Under the pieces are notes generated by a model, which was not told where the DNA came from, searched no databases, and saw only the letters and a program-made list of their open reading frames with translations. A stretch of DNA of 64,000 nucleotides from an uncultured Prevotellaceae bacterium. Lineage in GTDB: Bacteria > Bacteroidota > Bacteroidia > Bacteroidales > Bacteroidaceae. Positions within the stretch are counted from its first letter, which is position 1. The number at the start of each line of letters is the position of its first letter. This document shows positions 34,099 to 43,176 of the stretch, one piece after another. Position numbers and translations under genes: made by a program. The stretch is taken from positions 1 through 64,000 of the forward strand of contig CAMJQA010000001.1 in assembly GCA_946407895.1 (NCBI GenBank), in the 5' to 3' direction.

Positions 34099-35445
34099 AT
34101 GCCTTTTATTCGTGCTATTGCCATATTGCTCTGCATCGCATTGACCAGCATGTTCTACTTCCCGTTTGAATTCAGGGCGCTCCCGCCCGGAATGAACACG
34201 AAGAAGTTGATGGCAGCTGCGGCCCTGATTATCTTGTTATTCCAGATGGTCAAGAAACGCGACCTCACTGCCAGCAAACACTTCATCTATCTGTCTATAT
34301 TGGCAGGGGTGGTTTCCTTTTGCGGTATCTTGTCTGTCACTTACAATAGTACGGAGGATTATACCTACGCCACCTATATCACCTCATGTTGGGTGTGGTG
34401 GGGTGCAGCCTACACAGCTTGCCAAGCCATCAAATGGGTTCACGGACGCATCACCTGGATACATATCATCAACTATCTTACTGCCGTGTGCGTATTCCAG
34501 TGCTTTATAGCTTTGGCTATGGATCGGTATAAACCCCTAAAGCTATTTGTGAATTCGATCGTGCTTCAGGAAGACTTGGTGTTCAAAGGTGGGGTCCGTC
34601 GCCTATATGGAATAGGAGCTGCTTTGGATGTGGCAGGCTCCCGCTTTGCTGCTGTGCTGATTATGATTATATTCATGTTGGCTACTTCCAGATTAAAGAA
34701 GCGCTGGTATGAATATATGCTCTATATGGTGGCTATTATTTTTATCACTATTGGTGGCAACATAATTGCACGAACAACCTTGCTTGGCCTCATCATCGGA
34801 TTTGCGTTTTTAGGTATTGTTACCGTCCGTCAGACCACAAATATCGAAAAGAACTACATACGCCTGTGGAAATGGTTCTTCGGTATTCTGTTAATAGCCG
34901 TCCCCTTAGCTGTATATAACTATAACAACGACGCTAAGTTTCGCAAGAACATGCGTTTTGGCTTCGAAGGGTTCTTCAACTACTTCGAAAAGGGTAAGTT
35001 CACCTACGATTCTAACAAAACACTGGCAAATATGTATGTGTGGCCTGACAACACCAAGACCTGGGTTATCGGCGACGGCTATTTCAACAACCCGGTTATG
35101 GTTGACCCCTACTATACGGGTGAAGTTACCGAGGGCTTTTACAAGAATACCGACGTGGGTTACCTGCGCTTCATCTTCTACTTCGGAATGATTGGCCTGC
35201 TCATGTTCTCATTCTACTTCATCGAGGTGGGACGAACGTGCATGAGGCGATTTCCCCAGTGGAGGGTGATGTTCCTAATGCTACTCCTCTTGCACTTCGC
35301 CGTATGGGCTAAAGTATCTACCGACATATTCTTGTGCTTTGCACCATTCCTGTGCCTGGATAACGAGAATCTTAACCCTGACCTTAACCCTGACCTTAAC
35401 CCTGACCTTAACCCTAACCTTAACGAGAACGAATTATATGGCTGA
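34099..35445 (+). CDS. O-antigen polymerase / ligase-like membrane protein (Wzy candidate)
   Basis: A 448-residue membrane protein with about ten transmembrane segments, a large loop (about 285-355, NDAKFRKNMRFGFEGFFNYF ... VIGDGYFNNPVMVDPYYTGE) and flanking helices in the layout of O-antigen polymerase/ligase (Wzy_C) proteins. It is the only polymerase candidate in the locus. Its last 25 residues are a hydrophilic LNPDLNPDLNP repeat encoded by 12-base tandem repeats, and its stop codon overlaps the following four-helix-bundle gene by eight bases. Confidence 0.75.
   Translation: MPFIRAIAILLCIALTSMFYFPFEFRALPPGMNTKKLMAAAALIILLFQMVKKRDLTASKHFIYLSILAGVVSFCGILSVTYNSTEDYTYATYITSCWVWWGAAYTACQAIKWVHGRITWIHIINYLTAVCVFQCFIALAMDRYKPLKLFVNSIVLQEDLVFKGGVRRLYGIGAALDVAGSRFAAVLIMIIFMLATSRLKKRWYEYMLYMVAIIFITIGGNIIARTTLLGLIIGFAFLGIVTVRQTTNIEKNYIRLWKWFFGILLIAVPLAVYNYNNDAKFRKNMRFGFEGFFNYFEKGKFTYDSNKTLANMYVWPDNTKTWVIGDGYFNNPVMVDPYYTGEVTEGFYKNTDVGYLRFIFYFGMIGLLMFSFYFIEVGRTCMRRFPQWRVMFLMLLLLHFAVWAKVSTDIFLCFAPFLCLDNENLNPDLNPDLNPDLNPNLNENELYG
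35371..35424. repeat. 12-base coding repeat at the 3' end of the polymerase gene
   Basis: Four and a half copies of CTTAACCCTGAC, with a final CTTAACCCTAAC variant, encode Leu-Asn-Pro-Asp repeats at the polymerase C-terminus. The unit is related to the TTAACC-type repeats at 13524-13590. Confidence 0.9.
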
Positions 35446-35800
35446 TTCGGCAAGAAACTTTAGGAAATATAAGGTGTGGCAAGACGCGGTGGACTATGCA
35501 ACAGAAATCTATGAAATCACAGGTAATATGCCGTGGTTCGAGAAAAAGGGGCTTTGTGACCAACTACAACGGGCAGCAGTTAGCATAAGTAGTAACATAG
35601 CAGAAGGAGCTGCAAAGCCTTCAGATACAGAGTTTGCCCACTATTTGGATCATTCGCTTGGCTCTGCTTTTGAAGTAGAGACTCAACTCCTTATAGCTAA
35701 TAACATCAAATACATTACGCCAGAACTCTACCAAGGACTTCTTTCAAAACTCCAAGAAATTGAAAAGCAACTCCACGGCCTCATCAACCGTCTTCGTTAG
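35438..35800 (+). CDS. four-helix-bundle protein (S23/IVP family)
   Basis: A 120-residue helical protein: NFRKYKVWQDAVDYATEIYE, PWFEKKGLCDQLQRAAVSIS, SNIAEGAAKPSDTEFAHYLD, ending in LHGLINRLR. This is the full four-helix bundle of the family first found in 23S rRNA intervening sequences and widely scattered in Bacteroidetes. It is presumed to bind nucleic acid or act as an oligomeric scaffold; function unproven. A truncated second copy lies at 39821-39991. Confidence 0.9.
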   Translation: MADSARNFRKYKVWQDAVDYATEIYEITGNMPWFEKKGLCDQLQRAAVSISSNIAEGAAKPSDTEFAHYLDHSLGSAFEVETQLLIANNIKYITPELYQGLLSKLQEIEKQLHGLINRLR

Positions 35801-35939
35801 CGTTCTTCGATGAGCGAAACGGCATACCAAGCCAGAAGGCAAAGGAAACGTTGCTTGGACATTGACAAAAAGCCACACTTGGGTGGAAATACTACGACAT
35901 GGCCCCCATCGTGGAGAAGGTGATCAACCTTGACATCTG
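35801..35939 (+). other. possible gene remnant
   Basis: The 139 bases before the GtrA gene include an in-frame stretch reading LGWKYYDMAPIVEKVINLDI and a stop, shaped like the last residues of a nucleotide-sugar epimerase (LGW followed by a helix). No upstream body of such a gene exists here, so if real it is a relic. Low confidence. Confidence 0.25.
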
Positions 35940-36350
35940 ATGAGTAGCATAATTAAAAAATTCTTTAGAAAATGCCGTAACCTATTGTTGTATGGTCTTA
36001 TCGGGGCATTGTCAGCTACTCTGGATTTTGGAGTATTCACGCTGCTTGTCAGATTATTTGGCATCCACTATATCATAGCAAATTGTATTAGCATCTTTAC
36101 CGGGATAGCAACCAGTTTCACCCTCAACAGGAATTTCAATTTCAAGGTAAAAGATCATACAAGCCGCCGCTTTATTATATTTTTAACTGTAGGCATTTGC
36201 GGGCTGATGGTGAGCAACACTATATTGTACGTCTCCATAGACTTAATCAAAATGAACAGCTTGGTCTCAAAACTTTTGTCTATCATAGTGGTGGCTTTCC
36301 TACAGTTCATCGCAAACAAACATATCACGTTTAAGAATTATTCAGAATGA
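35940..36350 (+). CDS. GtrA-family flippase-like membrane protein
   Basis: A 136-residue protein with four transmembrane helices and the GtrA signatures LLYGLIGALSATLDFGVFTL near the N-terminus and TSFTLNRNFNFKVKD between helices 2 and 3, ending FLQFIANKHITFKNYSE. GtrA proteins help move undecaprenyl-phosphate-linked sugars across the membrane. It overlaps the next gene, a dolichol-phosphate-mannose-synthase-like transferase, by four bases; together with the third gene they form a side-chain modification triplet. Confidence 0.88.
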   Translation: MSSIIKKFFRKCRNLLLYGLIGALSATLDFGVFTLLVRLFGIHYIIANCISIFTGIATSFTLNRNFNFKVKDHTSRRFIIFLTVGICGLMVSNTILYVSIDLIKMNSLVSKLLSIIVVAFLQFIANKHITFKNYSE

Positions 36351-37063
36351 ATAGTAATATGTTTTTCGTTATGCCTGCCTACAACGAGGCAGAGAACATT
36401 GAAGCGACTATCCGACAATGGTATCCTGTGGTGAAGCGATGTGCCGAGCAAGGAAACAATGCCAGGCTCGTCATTGCCAACGACGGTAGCAAAGACAAGA
36501 CATATAACATTATGGCTGGCATGAAAACGCAGTTCCCTCTATTAGAACCACTCGACAAGTCCAATAGCGGACATGGAGCTACCATCTTGTACCTCTATCG
36601 TTATGCGTTAGAGAATGGTGCTGACTATATCTTCCAAACGGACAGCGACGGCCAGACTGACCCAAACGAGTTCTGGCCGATGTGGGAGGCTCGTGACAAA
36701 TATGACATGCAGATAGGGCACCGGCGTGGACGACAAGATGGATTCAGCCGCATCGTCGTGACTAAGACTTTGCGGTTGGTGGTGCGGATGATGTTTGGTG
36801 TGTGGGTGAGAGACGCAAATACCCCTTTCCGCCTGATGCAAGCTAATAAGCTCAAGGACATTCTTCAGGTCATACCTCAGGACTTTTTCCTTTCAAACGT
36901 TGCTATTTCAGCCATCGCAACTAAATGGGGATACCGTATCGGATGGCGTGAGATTACTTTTAAACCCCGCCAAGGAGGCATTAACTCCATCAACCTCAAG
37001 CGTATCATGAAGATTGGGTGGAAAGCGTTGAAAGATTTTAAGGATCTAAACAGTAATATCTAA
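36347..37063 (+). CDS. GtrB/DPMS-like glycosyltransferase (polyprenyl-phosphate sugar synthase)
   Basis: A 238-residue GT2 enzyme with FFVMPAYNEAENIEATIRQW, LVIANDGSKDKTYNIM and the DxD motif QTDSDGQTDP. These match dolichol-phosphate mannosyltransferase and the GtrB bactoprenol glucosyltransferases. It lacks the two C-terminal transmembrane helices of classical GtrB, so it resembles soluble DPM1. It should load a hexose onto undecaprenyl phosphate for the GtrA/GT-C pair. One base separates it from the next gene. Confidence 0.85.
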   Translation: MNSNMFFVMPAYNEAENIEATIRQWYPVVKRCAEQGNNARLVIANDGSKDKTYNIMAGMKTQFPLLEPLDKSNSGHGATILYLYRYALENGADYIFQTDSDGQTDPNEFWPMWEARDKYDMQIGHRRGRQDGFSRIVVTKTLRLVVRMMFGVWVRDANTPFRLMQANKLKDILQVIPQDFFLSNVAISAIATKWGYRIGWREITFKPRQGGINSINLKRIMKIGWKALKDFKDLNSNI

Positions 37064-37064
37064 T

Positions 37065-38531
37065 ATGAACAAAAAAGAGCAAGCTTTATCATTGACTCTT
37101 TGTTTGGTATTCGCCGTTGCCTACCTTTTCTTTGTTTCGGTAACTACGTCGCCTTTTTGGGGAATCTTCGACTCGCAAGACTCCTACGTGTACTTGTTGA
37201 TTGGGAAGTACTGGACTATGGGAAAATTGCCGTACGTTGACCTTTGGGATCAAAAAGGGCCAATTATCTATCTGATAAATGCTATCGGATATGCTATGAC
37301 TCAATCTCGTCTTGGGGTCTTCTGCCTACAGATTCTTTTTATGGCAATCACTCTGTTTTGGGTTTATAAGATTTTTAGGACATGCTTTAACTGGTTGTGG
37401 TCTATAATAGGAACTTTTTGTTTCGTCCTTAGCCTTTCCAGTCTTTATGAAGATGGAAATATGGTTGAAGAGTACCTTTTGCCATTTTTAGCCATCAGCC
37501 TATACTTTCAATACCAATGGGTTCTCAGGTACTCTGTTCAAGACGTCCCAAAGCATAAACCACGGTATGCTTTCGTCTATGGATTAACATTTGCGTTTTG
37601 CCTTCTGACGCGGTTGACCAATGCGCTTGGCATCTGCGGTGGAGTAATGGTAATAACTCTTGTGCTGCTTTATAAACATGCTTATCGGAATCTATTACAA
37701 AACATTGTTGCCTTTATCTGTGGTTTTGCTATTTTAGCAATACCCATCTTTCTCTATTTCTATGCCCACGGCGCATTAGGGGATATGTGGTATGGAACTA
37801 TTGAATATAATCTCAATTATGCAACCAATACGGGAAAGGGGCTGTTCGGAGGTTTTGGTAATACATTCATCAGGACATATATTGATGTTTATTCTTGCTT
37901 GGCAATCGGTTTTCTCCTATTGTGGTACAAGAATCGTCGAATGATAGGTCTTTGGATGATTTCTATTTCTTGCGGGCTGCTTTTGTGGCTTATTAGCAGT
38001 TATGGTTATGGGCACTACGGAATGTTTGGTACAATATACTTAGCGATAGTCATGTTGGAATTATATCAACTTGTCATGCATGTTCCAACCTTGAAGACAA
38101 AGATTGCCTGTTCCGTTCTAATCTGTTTTTATGCAGTAATGGTTTTAACCAAAGATTTTGCCACTTCAAAGGTCCTAATTGGGTATAACAGAGCTGGTGG
38201 AGAAGAAAATGTAGATAAGCTGATGAAACTAGTTCCACAAGAAGACTATAATAAGTTTATTGCTATTGATGCCTCTCCGTATTGTTATCTCCAATACGAC
38301 ATTCACCCATGCTACAAGTATTTTACTTGTCAGACCTTTACAATGGCTGCTAGTAAAGAACATACAGCTCGCGTATTGAAGGAGTTTAACAGACTTGAGG
38401 CTAAATGGATTCTTGTAGACAAGAAAAATACTACAAATGAAGGGGTTGACTTTATTTTATGTCATTACTACGACAAAATTGCAACTTCTGGGAATTTTGA
38501 AATGTATAAAAATGCTCAAAAAGAATATTGA
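37065..38531 (+). CDS. GT-C type membrane glycosyltransferase (Gtr/PMT-like)
   Basis: A 488-residue membrane protein with about ten to eleven transmembrane segments. In its first external loop it has GIFDSQDSYVYLLIGKYW and LPYVDLWDQKGPIIYLINAI, the acidic motif layout of PMT/ArnT/Gtr polyprenyl-phosphate-dependent transferases. A C-terminal extracytoplasmic domain follows the last helix. With the two upstream genes it forms a GtrA-GtrB-Gtr-like set that adds a side-chain sugar to the polysaccharide at the periplasmic face. The gene is AT-rich. Confidence 0.8.
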   Translation: MNKKEQALSLTLCLVFAVAYLFFVSVTTSPFWGIFDSQDSYVYLLIGKYWTMGKLPYVDLWDQKGPIIYLINAIGYAMTQSRLGVFCLQILFMAITLFWVYKIFRTCFNWLWSIIGTFCFVLSLSSLYEDGNMVEEYLLPFLAISLYFQYQWVLRYSVQDVPKHKPRYAFVYGLTFAFCLLTRLTNALGICGGVMVITLVLLYKHAYRNLLQNIVAFICGFAILAIPIFLYFYAHGALGDMWYGTIEYNLNYATNTGKGLFGGFGNTFIRTYIDVYSCLAIGFLLLWYKNRRMIGLWMISISCGLLLWLISSYGYGHYGMFGTIYLAIVMLELYQLVMHVPTLKTKIACSVLICFYAVMVLTKDFATSKVLIGYNRAGGEENVDKLMKLVPQEDYNKFIAIDASPYCYLQYDIHPCYKYFTCQTFTMAASKEHTARVLKEFNRLEAKWILVDKKNTTNEGVDFILCHYYDKIATSGNFEMYKNAQKEY

Positions 38532-38651
38532 CGGGTAAATCCACATTGACAAGACGTCACGGATTTATTGGATAGTTCTGAAAGTGATGCTTAAGAGTCT
38601 AAACGCAGGACACATTGAGTCCTCTGTCTTGTGGATACTAAATCATAACCA

Positions 38652-39767
38652 TTGAAAATAGTCTACCTGATAGCCGGCACGTTTAATGCTGGTGGCATGG
38701 AGCGGGTGCTGACGCAGAAAGCCAACTGGTTGGCAGGGCACGGATATGAGGTGACCATCGTGACCACCGACCAGCGGGGGCGCAAGCCTTACTTTGCACT
38801 TGATGAGCATGTGCGTTGCTACGACCTGGGCATCAACTACGATGCCGACAACGGACGGTTCATGAGCAAGCTGCTGCACTTCCCCGTCAGGCAATGGCGG
38901 CATCGGCATCGGTTAGAAAAGTTGCTGAAGAGGCTGAACGTTGATGTTGTGGTGTGCATGTTCAACAACGATGCACCGTTTGTCTATAAGATAAAAGACG
39001 GCAGCCGCAAGGTGCTGGAGATTCACTTCTCCAAAAACAAGAAGCTACAGTATGGGCGCCGCGGCCTGTGGGCCCTGGCCGACTATTGGCGCACCAGGCA
39101 GGAGGAAAGCATCGTACGACGGTATGACCGTTTCGTCGTACTCACTCACGAGGATGCAGCTCTGTGGGGCCCACTGCCCAATATGCAGGTGATACCCAAT
39201 GCCTGCACCCTTAAGCCCGCAGCACAGTCTCGCTTAAACCAGAAGCAAGTCTTGGCCGTAGGCCGCTATGACTATCAGAAGGGGTTCGACACCCTGTTGA
39301 ATATATGGCACCGCTTAGGTGATAAGAGAAACGGATGGCTGCTCAGTATTGTGGGCGACGGACCTCAGCGCCACGAGCTGCAAGAGCAGGTGGAACGCTT
39401 AGGACTGACGGACTCGGTGCAGCTCCTGCACCCTACCTCAGACGTCATGTCCCTCTATATTCATTCGTCCATCCTTGTCATGACATCCCGCTACGAGGGC
39501 CTGCCCATGGTGCTCCTCGAGGCTCAGGCCTGCGGACTGCCCATCGTGGCATTTGCCTGTCCCTGCGGGCCACGTGATGTTATCACCGATGGCGTGGACG
39601 GCTACCTCATCGAAGGGCGCAACAAAGACGCCTTCACCGGTAGGCTGGCAGAGCTGATGGGTAATGAAGAGCAGCGCCTACGAATGGGAGCGGCTGCGGT
39701 GAAAGCCTCAGAGGCATTCTCCGAGGAACGCATCATGCAGCAGTGGACACGACTTTTTGAACGATAA
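38652..39767 (+). CDS. family 4 glycosyltransferase
   Basis: A 371-residue GT-B enzyme. Landmarks are GTFNAGGMERVLTQKANWLA near the start, LAVGRYDYQKGFDTLLNIWH (donor domain) and SRYEGLPMVLLEAQACGLPI with the E-x7-E catalytic pair. The start is the TTG at 38652: it gives MKIVYLIAGTFN, and the first ATG would remove the first beta strand and the GGME motif. It follows a 120-base gap with no recognised feature. GC content is again high. Confidence 0.88.
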   Translation: MKIVYLIAGTFNAGGMERVLTQKANWLAGHGYEVTIVTTDQRGRKPYFALDEHVRCYDLGINYDADNGRFMSKLLHFPVRQWRHRHRLEKLLKRLNVDVVVCMFNNDAPFVYKIKDGSRKVLEIHFSKNKKLQYGRRGLWALADYWRTRQEESIVRRYDRFVVLTHEDAALWGPLPNMQVIPNACTLKPAAQSRLNQKQVLAVGRYDYQKGFDTLLNIWHRLGDKRNGWLLSIVGDGPQRHELQEQVERLGLTDSVQLLHPTSDVMSLYIHSSILVMTSRYEGLPMVLLEAQACGLPIVAFACPCGPRDVITDGVDGYLIEGRNKDAFTGRLAELMGNEEQRLRMGAAAVKASEAFSEERIMQQWTRLFER

Positions 39768-39820
39768 CAAAGACGAAACGCTGCGCTACGAAAACAAAAC
39801 CATAGCGAAAAATAAAAACG

Positions 39821-39991
39821 ATGACTGGGAAAGCTCGGAATTTCAGAGATTATAAGGTTTGGATAGATGCCGTGGAGTATTCAACAAAGATATATCAGAT
39901 TACGGACAAAATGCCGTGGTTTGAGAAAAAAGGACTTTGTGACCAATTACAACGTGCAGCAGTGAGCATAAGTAGCAACATAGCTGAATAG
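39821..39991 (+). pseudogene. truncated four-helix-bundle gene
   Basis: A 56-codon ORF: TGKARNFRDYKVWIDAVEYS ... PWFEKKGLCDQLQRAAVSIS then SNIAE and TAG. It matches the N-terminal 60 residues of the intact gene at 35438 and breaks off exactly at the conserved SNIAEG, where the second half should follow. The following 90 bases show no related sequence. Confidence 0.85.
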
Positions 39992-40080
39992 GCATTGAAC
40001 GTCAAATTGCCTCCCTAATAAGAACTCTACGTAACCCCTCTTAGTTTCCGCCTTCGTAGCGTAGCGTTTCGTCCTTCGTC

Positions 40081-41181
40081 ATGACCATTGTCATCTCTGC
40101 AGTAAACCTGAGGAAGGGTGGCACGCTGGCCATCCTGCGTGATTGCCTGGCTGCCCTCTCACAGCTGGCACGACAGCGTGATATTCGCATCGTGGCCCTG
40201 GTGCACAAAAAGGCATTGGCTCAGTATGACGGCATAGAATACATCGAGCTGCCATGGAGCACGAAGAGCTGGGCTCATCGGCTGTGGTGCGAATACATGA
40301 CGATGCACAAAATATCACGGCAATTGGGCGATATTGACCTGTGGCTGTCGCTCCACGACACCACTCCACGGGTAAAGGCACGCAGCCAAGCCGTCTATTG
40401 CCACAACTCATATCCCTTCTTCCGTTGGCAGTGGCGCCACTTGTGGCTGAACTACCGCATCGTCTGCTTTGCCCTGTTCACAAAATGGATATACCGCATC
40501 AATATCCATCGCAACCGTTACATCATCGTGCAGCAGGAGTGGTTCAAGGCAGCATTCCAAAAGATGTTCGGCCTCCGAAGGGAAAACATCATTGTAGCAC
40601 GCCCCAATGCCGTCTGCAACCCGATACCCGACCAGCGACCGCACGACGGGGTATATCGCTTCATCTACCCGGCCTATCCCGATGTTCACAAGAACCTTGA
40701 GTGCATTTGCGAGGCGGCACGACTGTTGGAAAGGGAAATGGAGCCATCACGCTTTGAGGTGATACTGACTACGTCAGCATGTATGAATCCATACAGCCAG
40801 TGGATATGTCGCAAGTGGGCCGATGTAAAGTCCATACGCTTCAGCGGCTTTGTGGACAGGGAGCATCTCAACGCCCTATATGCCCAGGCAGACTGCCTCG
40901 TCTTTCCATCGTGGGTGGAGACGTGGGGACTGCCCATCTCCGAGTTTGCAGTAACCGGGCGTCCCATGCTGCTGGCCGACCTGCCCTACACTCACGAAAC
41001 GGCTGCCGGAAGCCGGAAGACTGCTTTCTTCAATCCGGCAAATGCTTCAGAACTGAAAGAAAAAATGAAAGAACTCATACTGGGTAATGAACAGGGGCTT
41101 CAATCCGTGGCCGCCGTACATTCCACCCCGCCCTGCGCAGCCGACTGGCCGCAACTCTTCAATCTGATACTACAACAATGA
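40081..41181 (+). CDS. GT-B glycosyltransferase (family 1/4)
   Basis: A 366-residue transferase: TIVISAVNLRKGGTLAILRD at the start, DLWLSLHDTTPRVKARSQAV, and the late CLVFPSWVETWGLPISEFAV plus GRPMLLADLPYTHETA, which forms the donor-binding E-x7-E-like part. It belongs to a branch common in Bacteroidales capsule clusters. It overlaps the next transferase by four bases (ATGA). Confidence 0.85.
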   Translation: MTIVISAVNLRKGGTLAILRDCLAALSQLARQRDIRIVALVHKKALAQYDGIEYIELPWSTKSWAHRLWCEYMTMHKISRQLGDIDLWLSLHDTTPRVKARSQAVYCHNSYPFFRWQWRHLWLNYRIVCFALFTKWIYRINIHRNRYIIVQQEWFKAAFQKMFGLRRENIIVARPNAVCNPIPDQRPHDGVYRFIYPAYPDVHKNLECICEAARLLEREMEPSRFEVILTTSACMNPYSQWICRKWADVKSIRFSGFVDREHLNALYAQADCLVFPSWVETWGLPISEFAVTGRPMLLADLPYTHETAAGSRKTAFFNPANASELKEKMKELILGNEQGLQSVAAVHSTPPCAADWPQLFNLILQQ

Positions 41182-42323
41182 GAATATTACAACTTGGAAA
41201 ATTCTACCCCCTCCTGGGCGGTGTGGAGATTGTGATGCACCGGCTTGCCCTGGGTCTCTCTGAACGCGGTTACCGCTGCGACCTGCTTTATGCAAGCCAG
41301 GACGGCGAGACATCCACCATAGAGGTTAACCCGCAGTGCAGACTCTATCGCTGCAAGACATTCCTCGAAGCCAAGGCCACAATGATTTCACCTGGCATGA
41401 TTTTGCGTTTGCGCCGCATGCGGAAGGACTATGACATCATCCACATCCACCATCCAGACCCTATGGCTGCATTGGCACTGTTCCTGTCGGGGTTCAAGGG
41501 TAAGGTGGTGCTTCACTGGCACTCCGACATCATACGCCAGCACAGGCTGCTGAAGTTCTACACCCCCCTGCAGAGCTGGCTCATCGGGCGAGCCGACCTG
41601 ATTGTGGGCACCTCGCCCGTCTATATCAAGGAGTCAGATGCCCTGAAGCATGTGCAACACAAGACGGTCTGCGTGCCCATTGGCGTTTTAGACCCCTCTG
41701 CACAAAAAGAAGAAGTGCATGTTGACCTGACCGGCCGCTATCCCGGTAAGAAAATCATCTTCACCATCGGCAGGCTGGTGCTGTATAAAGGCCTTAACTA
41801 CCTTATCGAGACTGCAAAATATATCCCCAATGACTATGTCTTGCTCATTGGTGGAAAGGGTTTCCTCCATGACTCTCTTCAACGGCAAATAGAGGCCGAG
41901 GGACTGCAGGATAAGGTCAAGCTCATAGGATTCATCCCCCAAGGCGAGATTGTATCATACTTCAAAGCCTGCAAGATATTCTGCCTGGCATCCATCGACA
42001 AGCGCGAGGCATTTGCCATCGTTCAAGTGCAGGCCCTGGCATTTGGCAAGCCCATTGTGTCAACCAACATACCAGGCTCCGGCGTGCCCTGGGTCAACAA
42101 GGACGGTGAGTCGGGCTTCACCGTGGAGCCCTGTAACAGCAAGGCTTTGGCCGAAGCTATTGTCAGGCTGTGCACCGACGACGAACTCTATCAGCGACTC
42201 AGCCGTCAGGCCCGTGCCCGTTATGAACGCCTGTTCCGCTATGACCAGATGATAAACCGTATGGAGACACTCTATAATAACCTATTCCCAGAAAAAACAA
42301 TCGCTAATGAAACGTCTATTTGA
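41178..42323 (+). CDS. family 4 glycosyltransferase
   Basis: A 381-residue GT4 enzyme with LQLGKFYPLLGGVEIVMHRL (acceptor domain glycine loop), IIHIHHPDPMAALALFLSG, FTIGRLVLYKGLNYLIETAK and REAFAIVQVQALAFGKPIVS (E-x7-E-type motif). The closest well-known members are mannosyl- and N-acetylhexosaminyl-transferases of O-antigen synthesis. Its last 17 bases overlap the following initiating-transferase gene. Confidence 0.88.
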   Translation: MRILQLGKFYPLLGGVEIVMHRLALGLSERGYRCDLLYASQDGETSTIEVNPQCRLYRCKTFLEAKATMISPGMILRLRRMRKDYDIIHIHHPDPMAALALFLSGFKGKVVLHWHSDIIRQHRLLKFYTPLQSWLIGRADLIVGTSPVYIKESDALKHVQHKTVCVPIGVLDPSAQKEEVHVDLTGRYPGKKIIFTIGRLVLYKGLNYLIETAKYIPNDYVLLIGGKGFLHDSLQRQIEAEGLQDKVKLIGFIPQGEIVSYFKACKIFCLASIDKREAFAIVQVQALAFGKPIVSTNIPGSGVPWVNKDGESGFTVEPCNSKALAEAIVRLCTDDELYQRLSRQARARYERLFRYDQMINRMETLYNNLFPEKTIANETSI

Positions 42324-42876
42324 TATTATCTTTGCCCTAATAAGCATGGTTATTTTTGCCCTGCCCATCGCTCTCATCTATCTGATTATCCGCTTCACCG
42401 GCGGAGAGGCCATCTACCGCCAAGAACGCATTGGATACCACGGGCGTCCCTTTACGCTCTATAAGTTCCGCACCATGAACCGTGAGGCCGAAAATGAGCT
42501 TGAGCCACAATTGTGGCGTGAGGGCGACGAGCGCCAGACACGCTTCGGCCGTTTCCTGCGGGCACACCACCTTGACGAGTTTCCACAGCTGTGGAACATA
42601 CTGCGGGGCGACATGTCCTTTGTGGGGCCGCGGCCCGAGCGCCTCTTCTTTATCAATCAGATCATGGAGGTGCGTCCTGACTACGTACGCATCTACGCCC
42701 TGCGGCCGGGCATTTTCTCCAAAGCCACGCTCTACAACGGCTATACCTACACCTTAGAGAAGATGATTCATCGGCTCGACATGGATCTCGACTATCTGGA
42801 ACACCAGTCTATATGGCTTGACCTGGAAATCATCTGGCTTACGACATGTGCCATCATAACAGGACGTAAATTCTGA
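42307..42876 (+). CDS. initiating phosphoglycosyltransferase (PglC/WcaJ C-terminal type)
   Basis: A 189-residue monotopic sugar-phosphate transferase. One N-terminal re-entrant hydrophobic helix (LFDIIFALISMVIFALPIAL) is followed by RQERIGYHGRPFTLYKFRTM, the catalytic AHHLDEFPQLWNILRGDMS with the Asp-Glu pair, and FVGPRPERLFF. It transfers a sugar phosphate from a UDP-sugar to undecaprenyl phosphate, starting the repeat unit. It is the short PglC form without the multi-spanning N-terminal domain of WcaJ. Only one such enzyme is seen in the window. Confidence 0.9.
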   Translation: MKRLFDIIFALISMVIFALPIALIYLIIRFTGGEAIYRQERIGYHGRPFTLYKFRTMNREAENELEPQLWREGDERQTRFGRFLRAHHLDEFPQLWNILRGDMSFVGPRPERLFFINQIMEVRPDYVRIYALRPGIFSKATLYNGYTYTLEKMIHRLDMDLDYLEHQSIWLDLEIIWLTTCAIITGRKF

Positions 42877-42906
42877 TTCCAAATAACGCCTATTGAGAAA
42901 CAAGCA

Positions 42907-43176
42907 ATGCGTATAAAGTCCGGACTTAAGCTTCGACAGATAGACAATGACTATCTGATTGTAGATCCCGACAAGGAGAACATCGACTTCACCCATATCT
43001 ATCAGATGAGTAACGCCGCAGCCTACCTGTGGAAGACGTTTTGCGAAAAGGAATTCACGGCGCAGATGATGACAGAGGAGCTGTGTAATGCCTATGATGT
43101 TGCCCCCGAGGTTGCAACCCGTGATGTAGAGGACATGCTTTTACAATGGAAGGCATTCGGACTGCTCGCGAAATGA
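42907..43176 (+). CDS. PqqD-family protein
   Basis: An 89-residue winged-helix protein of PqqD type: LKLRQIDNDYLIVDPD (three-stranded sheet), MSNAAAYLWKTFCEKEFT and DVEDMLLQWKAFGLLAK. PqqD-like domains bind precursor peptides of RiPP pathways, but single PqqD proteins also occur in exopolysaccharide loci next to PF14907 nucleotidyltransferases, as here. Its stop overlaps the start of that gene (ATGA). No radical SAM enzyme or precursor peptide was seen in the window, so a peptide-modification role has no support beyond the family. Confidence 0.85.
   Translation: MRIKSGLKLRQIDNDYLIVDPDKENIDFTHIYQMSNAAAYLWKTFCEKEFTAQMMTEELCNAYDVAPEVATRDVEDMLLQWKAFGLLAK

Noticed and set aside
42907-43176. RiPP biosynthesis cluster suggested by PqqD
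   Set aside because: No radical SAM enzyme, peptidase, or plausible precursor peptide is encoded nearby; the local genes are all for polysaccharide assembly.
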